39,296 nt of DNA from an uncultured Flammeovirgaceae bacterium (GCA_937884755.1 CAKZYJ010000204.1:1-39296), one strand, 5' to 3'. Shown: positions 25,041-33,883, counted from the first letter of the stretch. Numbers and translations: made by a program. Notes: generated from the letters alone by a model not told the origin.

Positions 25041-25643
25041 ACAAAAATTAGGATTAATTGATAAAAAAGATGAAAAAATTGCAACAATTTTATTTTTAAC
25101 AGAACATTTATCCATAGTCAAGGCACTTTTTTCACTTAAAATTGTACAAAAAATGCAAAGAAATGCGAATAAGTGTTAGTAATTTTAGTGGATTTATAAC
25201 AATAAGCCGACTTAATGTATTTTTTCTAATTTTCTTCTAACCAATCTCTTAATAGTCTCAAGGATGATTTAATCTAGATACTTTTAAAACAAGCTCATTT
25301 GATTTACAACTGAAGAGTCATAATAGTAGAATTAAACTTCCATCGCCAATTAAACTTAGCAATTGAGAAATATCACTGACGCTTAAGTGTTCACAATTTT
25401 AAGTAACCGCCAATAAAGACTCTGTAACAATCGAGGTTTAAGGAATTGTCGTGATCTTTTTTCAGTAAAAATTTAATTATGCCTTCACTAATATTATTAA
25501 GACATTTTCTAGAACTGTATTTAAATTGAGCTACCTAGCCTAGAAGTTTTTTCCCAAAGACGGCGATACATTGGTTTCACTTATGAGTAAGGAGTGGAAA
25601 TCTGCGACGTCTATTCACAAAAAGACAATCTCCTTTCTAGCGA

Positions 25644-26201
25644 CTAATCTGTTACTTCTACTACCATTTCTATTTCTACGGCAATATTACTGGGTAAAGA
25701 ACCCATTCCTACGGCAGCACGAGCGTGCTTGCCCTTCTCTCCGAAAACCTCCACAATAAAATCGGAGAAGCCATTCATCACCTGAGGTTGTTGGGTAAAG
25801 TCGGTAGTACCATTAACCATACCATGTACTTTCACAATGCGGCTTACTTTATCCAGATCACCGATCTCAGCTTTTAAGGCTGAAAGCAAAGTGATACCTA
25901 CTAGTCGAGCGGCTTCTTGTCCCTCTTCAATGGTTAAGTCCTGACCTAATTTACCGGTGATGTATTTGCCTTCAGTAGTCCAGGGCCCGTGACCGGCTAG
26001 AAATACTAGGTTGCCGGTTTTTACCGCTCGCACAAAGTTGGCCGTGGGCTCAGGAAGGTCATATAGTTCCACTCCCATATCAGCCAGCTTTTGTTCAATA
26101 TCTGAGTCAGCCTGTACTATAGAAGCCTGTTGACTCTCGGTTTGACTGCCCGGTTGGCAAGCAACAAAAATTACGAGTAAAGAAAAGAGGAAGAATCGCA
26201 T
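25644..26201 (-). CDS. RidA-like (YjgF/UK114) lipoprotein
   Basis: From the ATG at 26201 the protein has 185 residues: a lipoprotein signal MRFFLFSLLVIFVAC with Cys15, a short polar linker, then a RidA-family domain (GHGPW, GKLGQDLTIEEGQEAARL, VGMGSLPSNIAVEIEMV). The frame extends upstream to 26318, but those residues would bury the lipobox, so I use 26201. RidA enzymes deaminate reactive enamines/imines, usually in the cytosol, using an Arg in a VxxARLP-like motif. Here that position reads VGMGSLP, with Ser in place of Arg, so this belongs to a Rid subgroup that probably lacks classical deaminase activity. A membrane-anchored, probably periplasmic Rid protein is uncommon. Confidence 0.82.
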   Translation of the reverse strand: MRFFLFSLLVIFVACQPGSQTESQQASIVQADSDIEQKLADMGVELYDLPEPTANFVRAVKTGNLVFLAGHGPWTTEGKYITGKLGQDLTIEEGQEAARLVGITLLSALKAEIGDLDKVSRIVKVHGMVNGTTDFTQQPQVMNGFSDFIVEVFGEKGKHARAAVGMGSLPSNIAVEIEMVVEVTD

Positions 26202-26212
26202 AGGTTTTTTCG

Positions 26213-26230
26213 GAAAGTTAACAAACTTTC
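26213..26230. promoter_or_regulatory. Inverted repeat between divergent RidA-like and exonuclease genes
   Basis: GAAAGTT (26213-26219) and AACTTTC (26224-26230) are perfect 7-bp arms around AACA, in the 61-bp spacer between the divergent starts at 26201 and 26263. It could be an operator or a transcript hairpin. Confidence 0.3.
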
Positions 26231-26262
26231 GTATCATCGGTGCCTGTTCTAGCCGAAGAATT

Positions 26263-26916
26263 ATGATAAACTTTGTCGCCCTCGATTTTGAAACGGCCAA
26301 CCACCATCGCGAAAGCATTTGCGAGATGGGTATTGCCGTAGTAGAAGATGGTCAGATTACCGAAACACGCTCTTGGCGTATTCGTCCTAGACACAACTGG
26401 TTTCACTATGGAAACATTCGCGTACACGGAATTACAGCGGATGATGTAGCTGAGGAGCCAGAATTCGATTCGATTTGGTCGGAGGCAAAAGCCTACTTTG
26501 AGCATGCCAACGTGGTGGCTCATAACGCTAGTTTCGATATGAGTTGTCTTCGTCATGTTCTGGCTCAGTACGAGCTAGCTTTTCCTAGCCTTTCTTACGC
26601 CTGTAGCCTGCAGGTAGCACGGCGAGCCTGGTTTGGCTATCGCTCCTACGGATTAAGTGCCCTTTCTCAACGATTCAGTATTGCCCTTAACCATCACGCA
26701 GCTGAGTCCGATGCAATTGCCTGTGCTCACATTCTGCTCAGAGCTTGCGAAGAAAAACACTTAACTAATTTTGCTGATATTGGACCGGCCTTCGGGCTAC
26801 AGATGGGGCGTCTATACCATGCTGGTTATGTGCCCGCCGGTAAGTTAAAGTCCCCCAAAGCTAGCCAAGCCAAGTCTGACCGAGCTCAATCATCCATTCG
26901 TTCTTCTTTCCGGTAA
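26263..26916 (+). CDS. 3'-5' exonuclease, DEDDh family (DnaQ/PolC epsilon-like)
   Basis: 217 residues. Exo I is VALDFETAN (Asp and Glu metal ligands), Exo II is VVAHNASFDMSCL, and Exo III has NHHAAESDAIA with the DEDDh His and the final Asp. This is the fold of the DNA polymerase III epsilon subunit, but the protein stands alone with a short Lys/Ser/Arg-rich tail (SQAKSDRAQSSIRSSFR) instead of a GIY-YIG or polymerase domain. It probably trims DNA or RNA 3' ends in repair or turnover. It is divergent from the RidA-like gene and lies 80 bases upstream of gatB on the same strand. Confidence 0.88.
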   Translation: MINFVALDFETANHHRESICEMGIAVVEDGQITETRSWRIRPRHNWFHYGNIRVHGITADDVAEEPEFDSIWSEAKAYFEHANVVAHNASFDMSCLRHVLAQYELAFPSLSYACSLQVARRAWFGYRSYGLSALSQRFSIALNHHAAESDAIACAHILLRACEEKHLTNFADIGPAFGLQMGRLYHAGYVPAGKLKSPKASQAKSDRAQSSIRSSFR

Positions 26917-26996
26917 ATAGAATCTATTGTTGCTGTTCAAGAGGTAGTGAGTATCAGGAAAAACTGCTAAGTTTGTTGGGTATTTTTTTTGGCAAT

Positions 26997-28475
26997 ATGA
27001 AAATAGATAAAAAGACCCGAAGCAAATATCAGTTAGTAATTGGTCTGGAGGTGCACGTACAGTTGCAGAGCCAAAGCAAAATTTTTGCCGCTGACGATAA
27101 CCGATACGGTGCGCCCCCAAATACGAATATCAGCCCCATTACCTTAGCTCACCCCGGCACCCTGCCGAAACTAAATCGATCCGTGGTGGAATATGCTATC
27201 AAAATGGGATTAGCCTGTGGCTGTAGTATCCGGCAACAAACCTACTTCGACCGAAAGAATTATTTTTACCCCGATCTACCCAAGGGCTACCAGGTCACGC
27301 AGGATAAAACCCCTATCTGCCAGGGAGGAACGATTCCCATACGCCTAGATCAGCCCAGTATTATGGACGAACCCCGTGCTACCGAAGTGCTGATTCATCA
27401 TATTCATTTAGATGAAGATGCCGGTAAGCTAATGCAATTGGCAGGTGAACCCGAATCCCAAGTGGACTACAATCGGGCAGGGACACCTCTCATTGAAATT
27501 GTGACCGAACCATGTATGCACTTTCCGGAAGAAGCCTACGCTGCACTGACTGAAATTCGCAAACTGGTGCGTTATCTAGAAATTTGCGATGGTAACATGG
27601 AAGAAGGTTCTATGCGTTGTGATGCTAACGTATCGGTAAAACCTCTGGAAGCCCAGCGACTAGGACGTAAAGTAGAAGTAAAAAACATGAACTCCATTCG
27701 CAATGTGCAACGGGCCATTGAACATGAATGGGATCGGCAAATTCGCTTACTGGAACAAGATCAAGAAATCATTTCAGAAACCCGTACCTTTGATGCCAAT
27801 ACCGGAACCACCGCTGGTATGCGGTTCAAAGAAGAACTGAACGACTACCGGTATTTTCCTGAACCCGATCTAAGCCCGTTAGAGGTATCTGACAAGTGGC
27901 TGACTGAGATTCGAGGTTCTATGCCGCTTCTTCCCTATCAGATGGAAGAGAAGTTTTTCGAGCAATATGGCTTACCCGAACACGATGTAGACGTGCTTAC
28001 TGATAGCAGAGAGCTTGCCCTGTATTTTGATCAATTCTGCCAAAAAACCAAACACCATAAAGCGGCGGCTAATTGGATTATGGGACCAGTGAAATCCTAT
28101 CTAAATCAATCCGGTACCATAATCACGGAATTCCCATTGAGTTTTGAACAACTAACTGAGTTGCTTACGTTAGTTGAATCCGATAAGGTCAGCTTCGCTG
28201 CAGCATCGCAAAAAATTTTTCCCGCGCTGTTGGAAAACCCTCATTCTTCTCCGACCCAATTAGCTGAATCGCTAAACCTGTTTCAGGAGAGCAATACCGA
28301 CAGCTTAGGGACGTTGGTAGAGGAAGTAATTGCTGAGTACCCCGATAAAGTGGTGGCCTACCAGAAAGGGAAGAAAGGCCTATTGGGTATGTTTATGGGC
28401 GAAGTGATGAAACGAAGTAAAGGCAAAGCCAATCCGAAAATTGCTAATGAATTATTACGCCAAGCTTTAAGTTAA
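26997..28475 (+). CDS. gatB: Aspartyl/glutamyl-tRNA amidotransferase subunit B
   Basis: 492 residues from the ATG at 26997; a TTG at 26973 is in frame but adds an atypical extension. The signature is very clear: LVIGLEVHVQL, DRKNYFYPDLPKGYQVTQ, RAGTPLIEIVTEP, MEEGSMRCDANVS, EVKNMNSIRNVQRAIE, then DYRYFPEPDLSP. The C-terminal GatB/YqeY tail domain ends with GLLGMFMGEVMKRSKGKANP. With GatA and GatC it converts misacylated Glu-tRNA(Gln) and/or Asp-tRNA(Asn) to the correct amide in the cytosol. GatA and GatC are not nearby, which is common. It is a backbone gene, giving an anchor for the right-hand side of the polysaccharide locus. Confidence 0.97.
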   Translation: MKIDKKTRSKYQLVIGLEVHVQLQSQSKIFAADDNRYGAPPNTNISPITLAHPGTLPKLNRSVVEYAIKMGLACGCSIRQQTYFDRKNYFYPDLPKGYQVTQDKTPICQGGTIPIRLDQPSIMDEPRATEVLIHHIHLDEDAGKLMQLAGEPESQVDYNRAGTPLIEIVTEPCMHFPEEAYAALTEIRKLVRYLEICDGNMEEGSMRCDANVSVKPLEAQRLGRKVEVKNMNSIRNVQRAIEHEWDRQIRLLEQDQEIISETRTFDANTGTTAGMRFKEELNDYRYFPEPDLSPLEVSDKWLTEIRGSMPLLPYQMEEKFFEQYGLPEHDVDVLTDSRELALYFDQFCQKTKHHKAAANWIMGPVKSYLNQSGTIITEFPLSFEQLTELLTLVESDKVSFAAASQKIFPALLENPHSSPTQLAESLNLFQESNTDSLGTLVEEVIAEYPDKVVAYQKGKKGLLGMFMGEVMKRSKGKANPKIANELLRQALS

Positions 28476-28528
28476 TTACCTGACGAGTGCGGTTCTCAGA
28501 CTGTACCAAACCAAAAAGCCACAAACCC

Positions 28529-29674
28529 ATGAAATCGCTCTTCTTTTCTCTTATTACGGCTATTTTCTTAGCATCCTTGGTAGCCTGCACCCAGGGGCAG
28601 CCAAACAGTAGTCCGGAAGTAACGAATGCCGACCAGATATGGATTGAAGGTAAAGTACTGCATCCGCTGAAGTCAGGCTATTTAGTGCTGGAACGCATTG
28701 GAGAGAGCGATATTGAAGTGGTAGATACCTTAATTGTAACCAGTGATAGCACTTTTCGTTATAGCCTCACCGACTCTAAACCAGGTTTCTATCGACTCAA
28801 CTTCTTTGATCGTCAGTACGTAAATCTGATTCTAGATGACGAGGACGTCAAGGTTGTAGCCGATGGCGACCGTCCCGATGGTACGGCAGAGGTTACCGGT
28901 TCTTCCGATACCGACTACCTCTACGCAATCAATGATATAATGCGGGGGATGCAGGAAGAGATTAATGGTCTCAATGCTGATTACATGAAAGCCCGCTCGG
29001 AAGGTGAAGCCGAGAAAATGAAGCAAATTGAAGAGCAGTACCTCAACATAGAGCAACAGAATAACGAAAAGATTAAGAGCAAGATTCAGGAGATGGGTAC
29101 TTCCATTGCGGCTCTGTATGCGGTTAACTTTCTGGATGCGGAAAAGGATTTTCCGTTTTTGGATCAGCTTGCCGAGAAGTTTAAAGAAGAGTTACCGGAG
29201 TCATCATACACCCAGCAGTTTGTAAACCAAGTGGAAGGTTTACGTTCATTAGCGGTAGGCATGCCTGCGCCGGATATTGAGTTACCCAACCCTGAAGGTG
29301 ATACTATCTCACTTTCATCCCTGCAAGGTAACTACGTGATGATTGATTTCTGGGCGGCCTGGTGTAAACCTTGCCGCATGGAAAATCCCAACGTAGTACG
29401 GCTGTACAATAAGTACAAGGATGATGGATTTGAGATTTACGGTGTTTCCCTTGATCGTACTAAAGCCGACTGGGTACAAGCTATACAGCAGGATCAGTTA
29501 ACCTGGAAACATGTTTCCGATCTACAATACTTTGATTCCCAAGCGGCCCGCCTGTATAATATCAATGCTATCCCGGCCACGGTGTTGTTGGATCCTGAAG
29601 GAAAGATCATCGCCAAAAATCTGCGTGGCCAGGAATTAGAGGCAAAACTGGCAGAAATATTTGGCGATGCCTGA
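28529..29674 (+). CDS. TlpA/ResA-like thioredoxin lipoprotein with DUF4369-like N-terminal domain
   Basis: 381 residues from the ATG at 28529. The lipoprotein signal ends LASLVAC with Cys20; a frame start at 28487 would add 14 unlikely residues. Residues about 35-125 form a beta-rich DUF4369-like domain (IWIEGKVL, LVLERIG, YRLNFFDRQYVNLIL). A charged helical linker (about 130-200) follows, then an AhpC-TSA/thioredoxin domain (about 240-381) with MPAPDIELPN and the redox pair WAAWCKPCRMENP, and the cis-Pro region NAIPATVLLD. It probably reduces disulfides or supports cytochrome c maturation in the periplasm. It follows gatB by 53 bases. Confidence 0.9.
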   Translation: MKSLFFSLITAIFLASLVACTQGQPNSSPEVTNADQIWIEGKVLHPLKSGYLVLERIGESDIEVVDTLIVTSDSTFRYSLTDSKPGFYRLNFFDRQYVNLILDDEDVKVVADGDRPDGTAEVTGSSDTDYLYAINDIMRGMQEEINGLNADYMKARSEGEAEKMKQIEEQYLNIEQQNNEKIKSKIQEMGTSIAALYAVNFLDAEKDFPFLDQLAEKFKEELPESSYTQQFVNQVEGLRSLAVGMPAPDIELPNPEGDTISLSSLQGNYVMIDFWAAWCKPCRMENPNVVRLYNKYKDDGFEIYGVSLDRTKADWVQAIQQDQLTWKHVSDLQYFDSQAARLYNINAIPATVLLDPEGKIIAKNLRGQELEAKLAEIFGDA

Positions 29675-29694
29675 TAGGCGGTTTAGCAGACTAA

Positions 29695-31062
29695 TCAGCT
29701 GTTTTCCGGGAGCTTTTGCTCTAGTTGCTTAATTTTGATCTGGTACTCCCGTTCTTTGCGGTGCATCTCTTCCTGAGTAGCCTGGAGCTCCTCCATATTT
29801 TGCCGCATCTCTTCTTCCTGAGCCCGCATCTCTTCTCCCTGTTCCTGAGCCTGCTCCAGTAGATAATGTGTCTGTTGCATGACTCGCTGGTTCTGAATAT
29901 AGGCGGCCATCACTTCGCCTAAGCGTTCCAGAAATGTAATTTCATGGTCTTCAAACGGCTTAAAGCTAGCCAGCTCTAGCACTCCCTCTACTTCCTCGTT
30001 CACTTTTAGCGGCATAATGACTAAAGCAGTAGGGGTCGCTTTCCCTAGACCGGAAGTGATTTTCACGTAGTCTTCCGGAATTTCGGTAAAGTGAAGGTAC
30101 TCGGCTTCCAGATAGGTCTGCCCAATTAGCACTTCACCGGGAAAAATGGATTTATTAATGTACTTTTTACGCTCGTAGGCGTAGCAGGCTGCTAGTTGAA
30201 TACTCACTGCTTCTTTACTGCGGTCTACTACGAACAGTCCACCCTGATTTGCGTTTAGGTATTTCACCGTAGTGCTTACTAGTTGATCGAACAGGTTATC
30301 CTCGCTGCCGGTATGGCGTACGATTTCCGAAATCTGGGCAATACCTTCGGCTGCCCACTGCCGTTTTCGTTCTTCAGCCTGGGCTAATTCCAGTTCTTGG
30401 GTTTTCAGGTTATTTTCCTCTTGCTCCAAAAGTAATTTCTGATGGCGATCTTCAGCATCTTGGTTGGCCTTTATCATTTTCAGTTCGGCCTTTTTGTTAA
30501 TCTCAATCAAACCTACCATACAACCAATAGCGGTAATTACACTTAAGGCCGTAGTCACGTAGGCCATCCATCCTTCCCGAATAATGGTAGTGTCGGCCTC
30601 AATAGTAAACCAGCTCCTGGTGAGAGGAAAACCCACAATTCCGGCAAAAGAAAAGATTGAGATAAAGATTAAAAACCCCTTCTCCCGAGCATCCATCGTT
30701 ACAAATGGAACCAGCGAGAAAGCAATGGTGACTACGTATACGCTAGGAATAGGGTCATCGCCCGGTCCGCATAAAAACAGATTATATAAAATTCCGGTGG
30801 TAACTCCTACTAGAGAAATCATAGGGCGCGTATAACGAATACCGCCAAAGTAATTTCCCAGCAATACTCCAATACAGGAAAGCGAACCGCTCAGCGGCAC
30901 TAGTGCCATCTGCAACGGAAAGTACATAGGAGTTAGCACCAGAAACGGAATTCCTACCGCAAAAAGCAATAGTAAAGCGACGGTATTAGTGGGCTGTACC
31001 CGATTCTTCAAATAAGTAGGTAACTCATCTGAATAACCAATATTGATGATTCTGTTTAGCAT
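29695..31062 (-). CDS. Multi-pass membrane protein with GAF domain and coiled coils, no output domain
   Basis: About 455 residues from the ATG at 31062; an in-frame TTG at 31110 would add 16. Six or seven membrane helices (about 25-190) lead into a charged coiled coil (about 200-250), a GAF domain (about 255-395, e.g. YLNANQGGLFVV, FPGEVLIGQTY, ALVIMPLKVNEEVEGVLEL) and a long terminal coiled coil with EEMRAQEEEMRQ-type heptads. This is the sensor half of Cytophagales signalling proteins, but no histidine kinase, GGDEF or phosphatase domain follows. It may signal by pairing with another protein. It is convergent with the TlpA-like gene; stops are 20 bases apart. Confidence 0.8.
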   Translation of the reverse strand: MLNRIINIGYSDELPTYLKNRVQPTNTVALLLLFAVGIPFLVLTPMYFPLQMALVPLSGSLSCIGVLLGNYFGGIRYTRPMISLVGVTTGILYNLFLCGPGDDPIPSVYVVTIAFSLVPFVTMDAREKGFLIFISIFSFAGIVGFPLTRSWFTIEADTTIIREGWMAYVTTALSVITAIGCMVGLIEINKKAELKMIKANQDAEDRHQKLLLEQEENNLKTQELELAQAEERKRQWAAEGIAQISEIVRHTGSEDNLFDQLVSTTVKYLNANQGGLFVVDRSKEAVSIQLAACYAYERKKYINKSIFPGEVLIGQTYLEAEYLHFTEIPEDYVKITSGLGKATPTALVIMPLKVNEEVEGVLELASFKPFEDHEITFLERLGEVMAAYIQNQRVMQQTHYLLEQAQEQGEEMRAQEEEMRQNMEELQATQEEMHRKEREYQIKIKQLEQKLPENS

Positions 31063-31794
31063 AAATTGTGTGATTGTTTCTAATGAGCAAGATTGTTTGT
31101 TTAGGTACAATAACCCGTTGAATATTTGCCCAAAAAAGACGCTGTACTATTTTCCTCTTAATTTTTAAATATTTTCACAGTATGCCCACCAAACAAATGC
31201 TTTCCTTACAATACTGACTAAGCTGGTGCCACAACTCCTAATACTTCCAGTACTTTTGAGAATGTTGACAAAGATGCTGGCTATCAGACACTTTCTCTAA
31301 TCTAGCCCCGAAGTTTTACTACCTGCGTAAGATTCTGGGAGACTACAAATTATTGCTGTCAGCTCCTGATTAATACTAATTTAGCTTAGTTGGAGTGCTT
31401 CTGAAAACAGCTTCCTCTTTTCAACTTCTCTAAACTTTACCCTCTTCGCTTCCAGGCCACCCTAAAACCACAGAATGATATCCAAAATCACCGCTGCCCT
31501 CTAGAGGGGATGTAACGAAATGGTCGAATACCAAAAAGACTCAAGAATCATCTAAAAGCGATTCTGTTGGGGGTAACGTAGCCATTGTATGGCGACTCTT
31601 GTGCAACCAAAACCCTAAAAAAAATCAAGGAATGATCAGTATTATTATCCTTTGCAACAGAACTCTTTCTTTTCTATCTTAATAACATCCTTAGCTTTAA
31701 ACCCAATAGCTTCAGCTAATAGCAACTTCTTTCCCTTACCTACCACAGACTTAGCATTTCTAAAACGTTGAGCTGCCGATCTAAAAACCTTAAG
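31063..31794. other. Long intergenic region with several short palindromes
   Basis: About 730 bases between the GAF-protein start and the metallophosphoesterase start. It contains a perfect 12-bp palindrome CCCTCTAGAGGG (31497-31508), a stem AGAATC/GATTCT (31544-31565), a stem GCCAT/ATGGC (31581-31593) and a 50-codon minus-strand frame at 31645-31797. No tRNA or known RNA family was recognised. The divergent genes should each have a promoter here. Confidence 0.5.
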
Positions 31795-31797
31795 CAT
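31645..31797 (-). CDS. Orphan 50-codon ORF, possible gene remnant
   Basis: ATG at 31797 to TAA at 31645-31647, coding for 50 residues rich in Lys and Ala (core NAKSVVGKGKKLLLAEAIGF, tail EKKEFCCKG). The amino-acid mix is more protein-like than a random AT-rich frame, with a plausible amphipathic helix in AKSVVGKGKKLLLAEAIG and a CC pair near the end. Its start overlaps the ATG of the divergent metallophosphoesterase gene, and an in-frame TGA lies just upstream, so it cannot extend far. It could be the C-terminal remnant of a transposase or other gene, a small basic protein, or chance. I do not recognise a family. Confidence 0.25.
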   Translation of the reverse strand: MLKVFRSAAQRFRNAKSVVGKGKKLLLAEAIGFKAKDVIKIEKKEFCCKG

Positions 31798-33664
31798 GAC
31801 GCAAATCATTCACCTTACCCTTTTGCTGTTTTTTTCAGCCTTTCTTGTAATAGCCCCCTACCACTTGAAGGCACAGATAGCTGAAAATCAGCTAGTTGGC
31901 ACCTGGCACTTTACACCCCATTATGCATTACCGGGAAATGCATCCAATATCCCCGGTCCATTTACTAAACCTCCTCGTACAAAATTTAAAACCGTGGATA
32001 CTGATGCTTATCCCTTAATATTTCACGGTGAAGAACCCAGCGAGAGAATAAGAAACTTTATCTCGGCAGATAGTTTGCCAAACACAGCCTTCAGTATTGA
32101 GATGTGGCTTCTAGATCATGTCAACCAGCCCGTCGGGGTGCTGGCCACCCTCAAGGACCGACTGGAAAAACAAGAACCTAATTGGCTGCTAGGCTACTAT
32201 GAGCAGGATGTGATTTTTAGCCTGCGTACGGAAGATTCTCCCCTGGGCACTATACTACATACTCGCTCCGACAAACCCTGGAAGCGGTACTGGCACCACC
32301 TGCTGGCCTGCTATGATGGTGAAGAGATGCGACTGTACCTCAATGCGGAACTTGTTGCCAGCACTAAAGTTGCGGCCCGACTACCAAACAGCTTACCAAA
32401 TCCTGAACTTGAAGTGGCTTCCTACCTGAAGCATGAGCCTCATATGCGTACTGGAAACCTCCTCCGGGAGCTCAGAATTTATGCTTGTGCACTGAGTCAC
32501 AGTGAGGTTTCTGAACGATATAGCTATTTACAGCAGCAAGTAGAGGGCGGGAAATTGTATCCCAACCGTTTTCATTTCAATGCGGGACCCTACCTCCACT
32601 ACGCCACACCTAGCAGTATTAATCTGGTCTGGGAAACTGATGAGGCTGCCCGCGGAGTGGTTAAATACGGTAAGCGCCTGCCTTTGCAGCATACAGTTGA
32701 GTTGAATGAAGTAAAAAAAATCCAAGAGCTCAGCCTGGATGGGCTTTCTCCGGCTACACCTTACTTTTACGAAGTGACGGCTTTACATCCATCCGGAGAA
32801 AAAATTGAATCTGGTATCTTGACGTTTCAAACGGCCGTCAATAAGGATGATTCCTATTCATTCGCCCTGATGGGAGACACTGAAGCCCGACCTCATATCA
32901 ATGACCATATCGGTAAGTTGATATGGGATGAACGCCCTAATTTTATCGTCAACCTCGGTGACCTGACCGATGGAGGCTTTGAGGAACACAAATTCCAATG
33001 GAATTATGAATACTTTGCGGGTACCCGCCCCCTACACAGCCGGATACCGGTATTTCCAGTAGCCGGTAACGGTGAGGGTGACCTGTACTGGTACCGGAAT
33101 TATCATAAGCTACCCGGCGATGAGTCATATTATTCCTTTAGCTATGGTAATGCGGAGTTTTTTATGCTCAATAGCAATGAACGAGCGAAAGAGTTTGTAC
33201 CCGGAGGCAAGCAATACGAATGGCTGGAAAAGGCTCTACAAAAATCTACGGCTACCTGGAAGTTTGTAGCCCACCATCATGCTCCTTACTCATCGGATGA
33301 AGATGACTACGGAAATAGTTGGCAGGACTCCACAGCCTACGGCGATTTGAGTATGCGACCGATTGTACCCTTGTACGAAAAGTACGGAGTGGATATGGTT
33401 TTCTTCGGACACCTGCATACGTACCAACGCAGCTTGCCTATGGTGGAAGAACTAGTAAGAGAAGATGAAGGGGTCATGTATGTACAATGCGGCGGCGGAG
33501 GTGGAAACCTGGAAGATTTCGCCCCGGCCCGGGCCTGGTTCAGTGCGAAAACGTACCGGGGTCATCACTATGCCACGGTTACCGTACATGGCAACAATTT
33601 GAGATTTCAGGTTTTTGATGACCAGGGGCGAATGAAAGACCTGATGACCCTAGAAAAGGAGTGA
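31796..33664 (+). CDS. Secreted calcineurin-like metallophosphoesterase with LamG-like and PAP-type N-terminal domains
   Basis: 622 residues. A signal peptide (1-26, LKAQIA after it) leads to a LamG/concanavalin-like domain (about 75-235: FSIEMWLLDHVNQP, WHHLLACYDGEEMRLYLN), then a purple-acid-phosphatase-type FN3 domain (about 262-345: LVWETDEAARGVVKYG, LSPATPYFYEV) and a metallophosphoesterase domain (about 355-590). Metal motifs are LMGDTEARP, NLGDLTDGG, VAHHHAPYSS and FFGHLHTYQRS. The fourth motif, normally GNHE, reads GNGEGD, replacing the His near the scissile phosphate. It should be exported and hydrolyse a phosphoester, with possibly altered activity. Confidence 0.88.
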   Translation: MTQIIHLTLLLFFSAFLVIAPYHLKAQIAENQLVGTWHFTPHYALPGNASNIPGPFTKPPRTKFKTVDTDAYPLIFHGEEPSERIRNFISADSLPNTAFSIEMWLLDHVNQPVGVLATLKDRLEKQEPNWLLGYYEQDVIFSLRTEDSPLGTILHTRSDKPWKRYWHHLLACYDGEEMRLYLNAELVASTKVAARLPNSLPNPELEVASYLKHEPHMRTGNLLRELRIYACALSHSEVSERYSYLQQQVEGGKLYPNRFHFNAGPYLHYATPSSINLVWETDEAARGVVKYGKRLPLQHTVELNEVKKIQELSLDGLSPATPYFYEVTALHPSGEKIESGILTFQTAVNKDDSYSFALMGDTEARPHINDHIGKLIWDERPNFIVNLGDLTDGGFEEHKFQWNYEYFAGTRPLHSRIPVFPVAGNGEGDLYWYRNYHKLPGDESYYSFSYGNAEFFMLNSNERAKEFVPGGKQYEWLEKALQKSTATWKFVAHHHAPYSSDEDDYGNSWQDSTAYGDLSMRPIVPLYEKYGVDMVFFGHLHTYQRSLPMVEELVREDEGVMYVQCGGGGGNLEDFAPARAWFSAKTYRGHHYATVTVHGNNLRFQVFDDQGRMKDLMTLEKE

Positions 33665-33883
33665 TTCCTCGATAAACTAAGACTGTACTCGAATTACTCT
33701 GAAATGGAAATAGACCTACTGCTGATAATGTTCCCTATGAGCGTAGCACGTAACCATGAATTATATTAGGATAAAACGGAACTACTAGTTATCGCCGGAA
33801 ACCACTTGATCCAGAGGAAACAGTAAGGAAAATCCGATGCTTTGGCCTATACCCGTCGAAAAAAGCATAGCATTGGCTGGATT

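Larger units (their letters stand above)
24927..25643. other. Leader and intergenic region of the polysaccharide operon
   Basis: About 700 very AT-rich bases with no supported gene; the only frame over 60 codons (25571-25759, plus) overlaps the RidA-like gene antisense and looks like noise. It contains a candidate -7 element, a GTACA/TGTAC inverted repeat and a TTGTACAA palindrome, listed separately. It should carry the promoter for the minus-strand operon and the 3' end of the RidA transcript. Confidence 0.6.

Noticed and set aside
25100-25140. Sigma-54-type promoter (GGCAC...)
   Set aside because: A GGCAC is present, but the required GC at the -12 position with correct spacing is absent.
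25571-25759. 62-codon plus-strand frame in the long gap
   Set aside because: It overlaps the conserved C-terminus of the RidA-like gene antisense and has no protein-like features.
33665-33883. Terminator between convergent phosphoesterase and permease genes
   Set aside because: An ATGCTTT/AAAGCAT pairing near 33838-33870 has a loop of about 18 bases and no U-tract, so it is not convincing.
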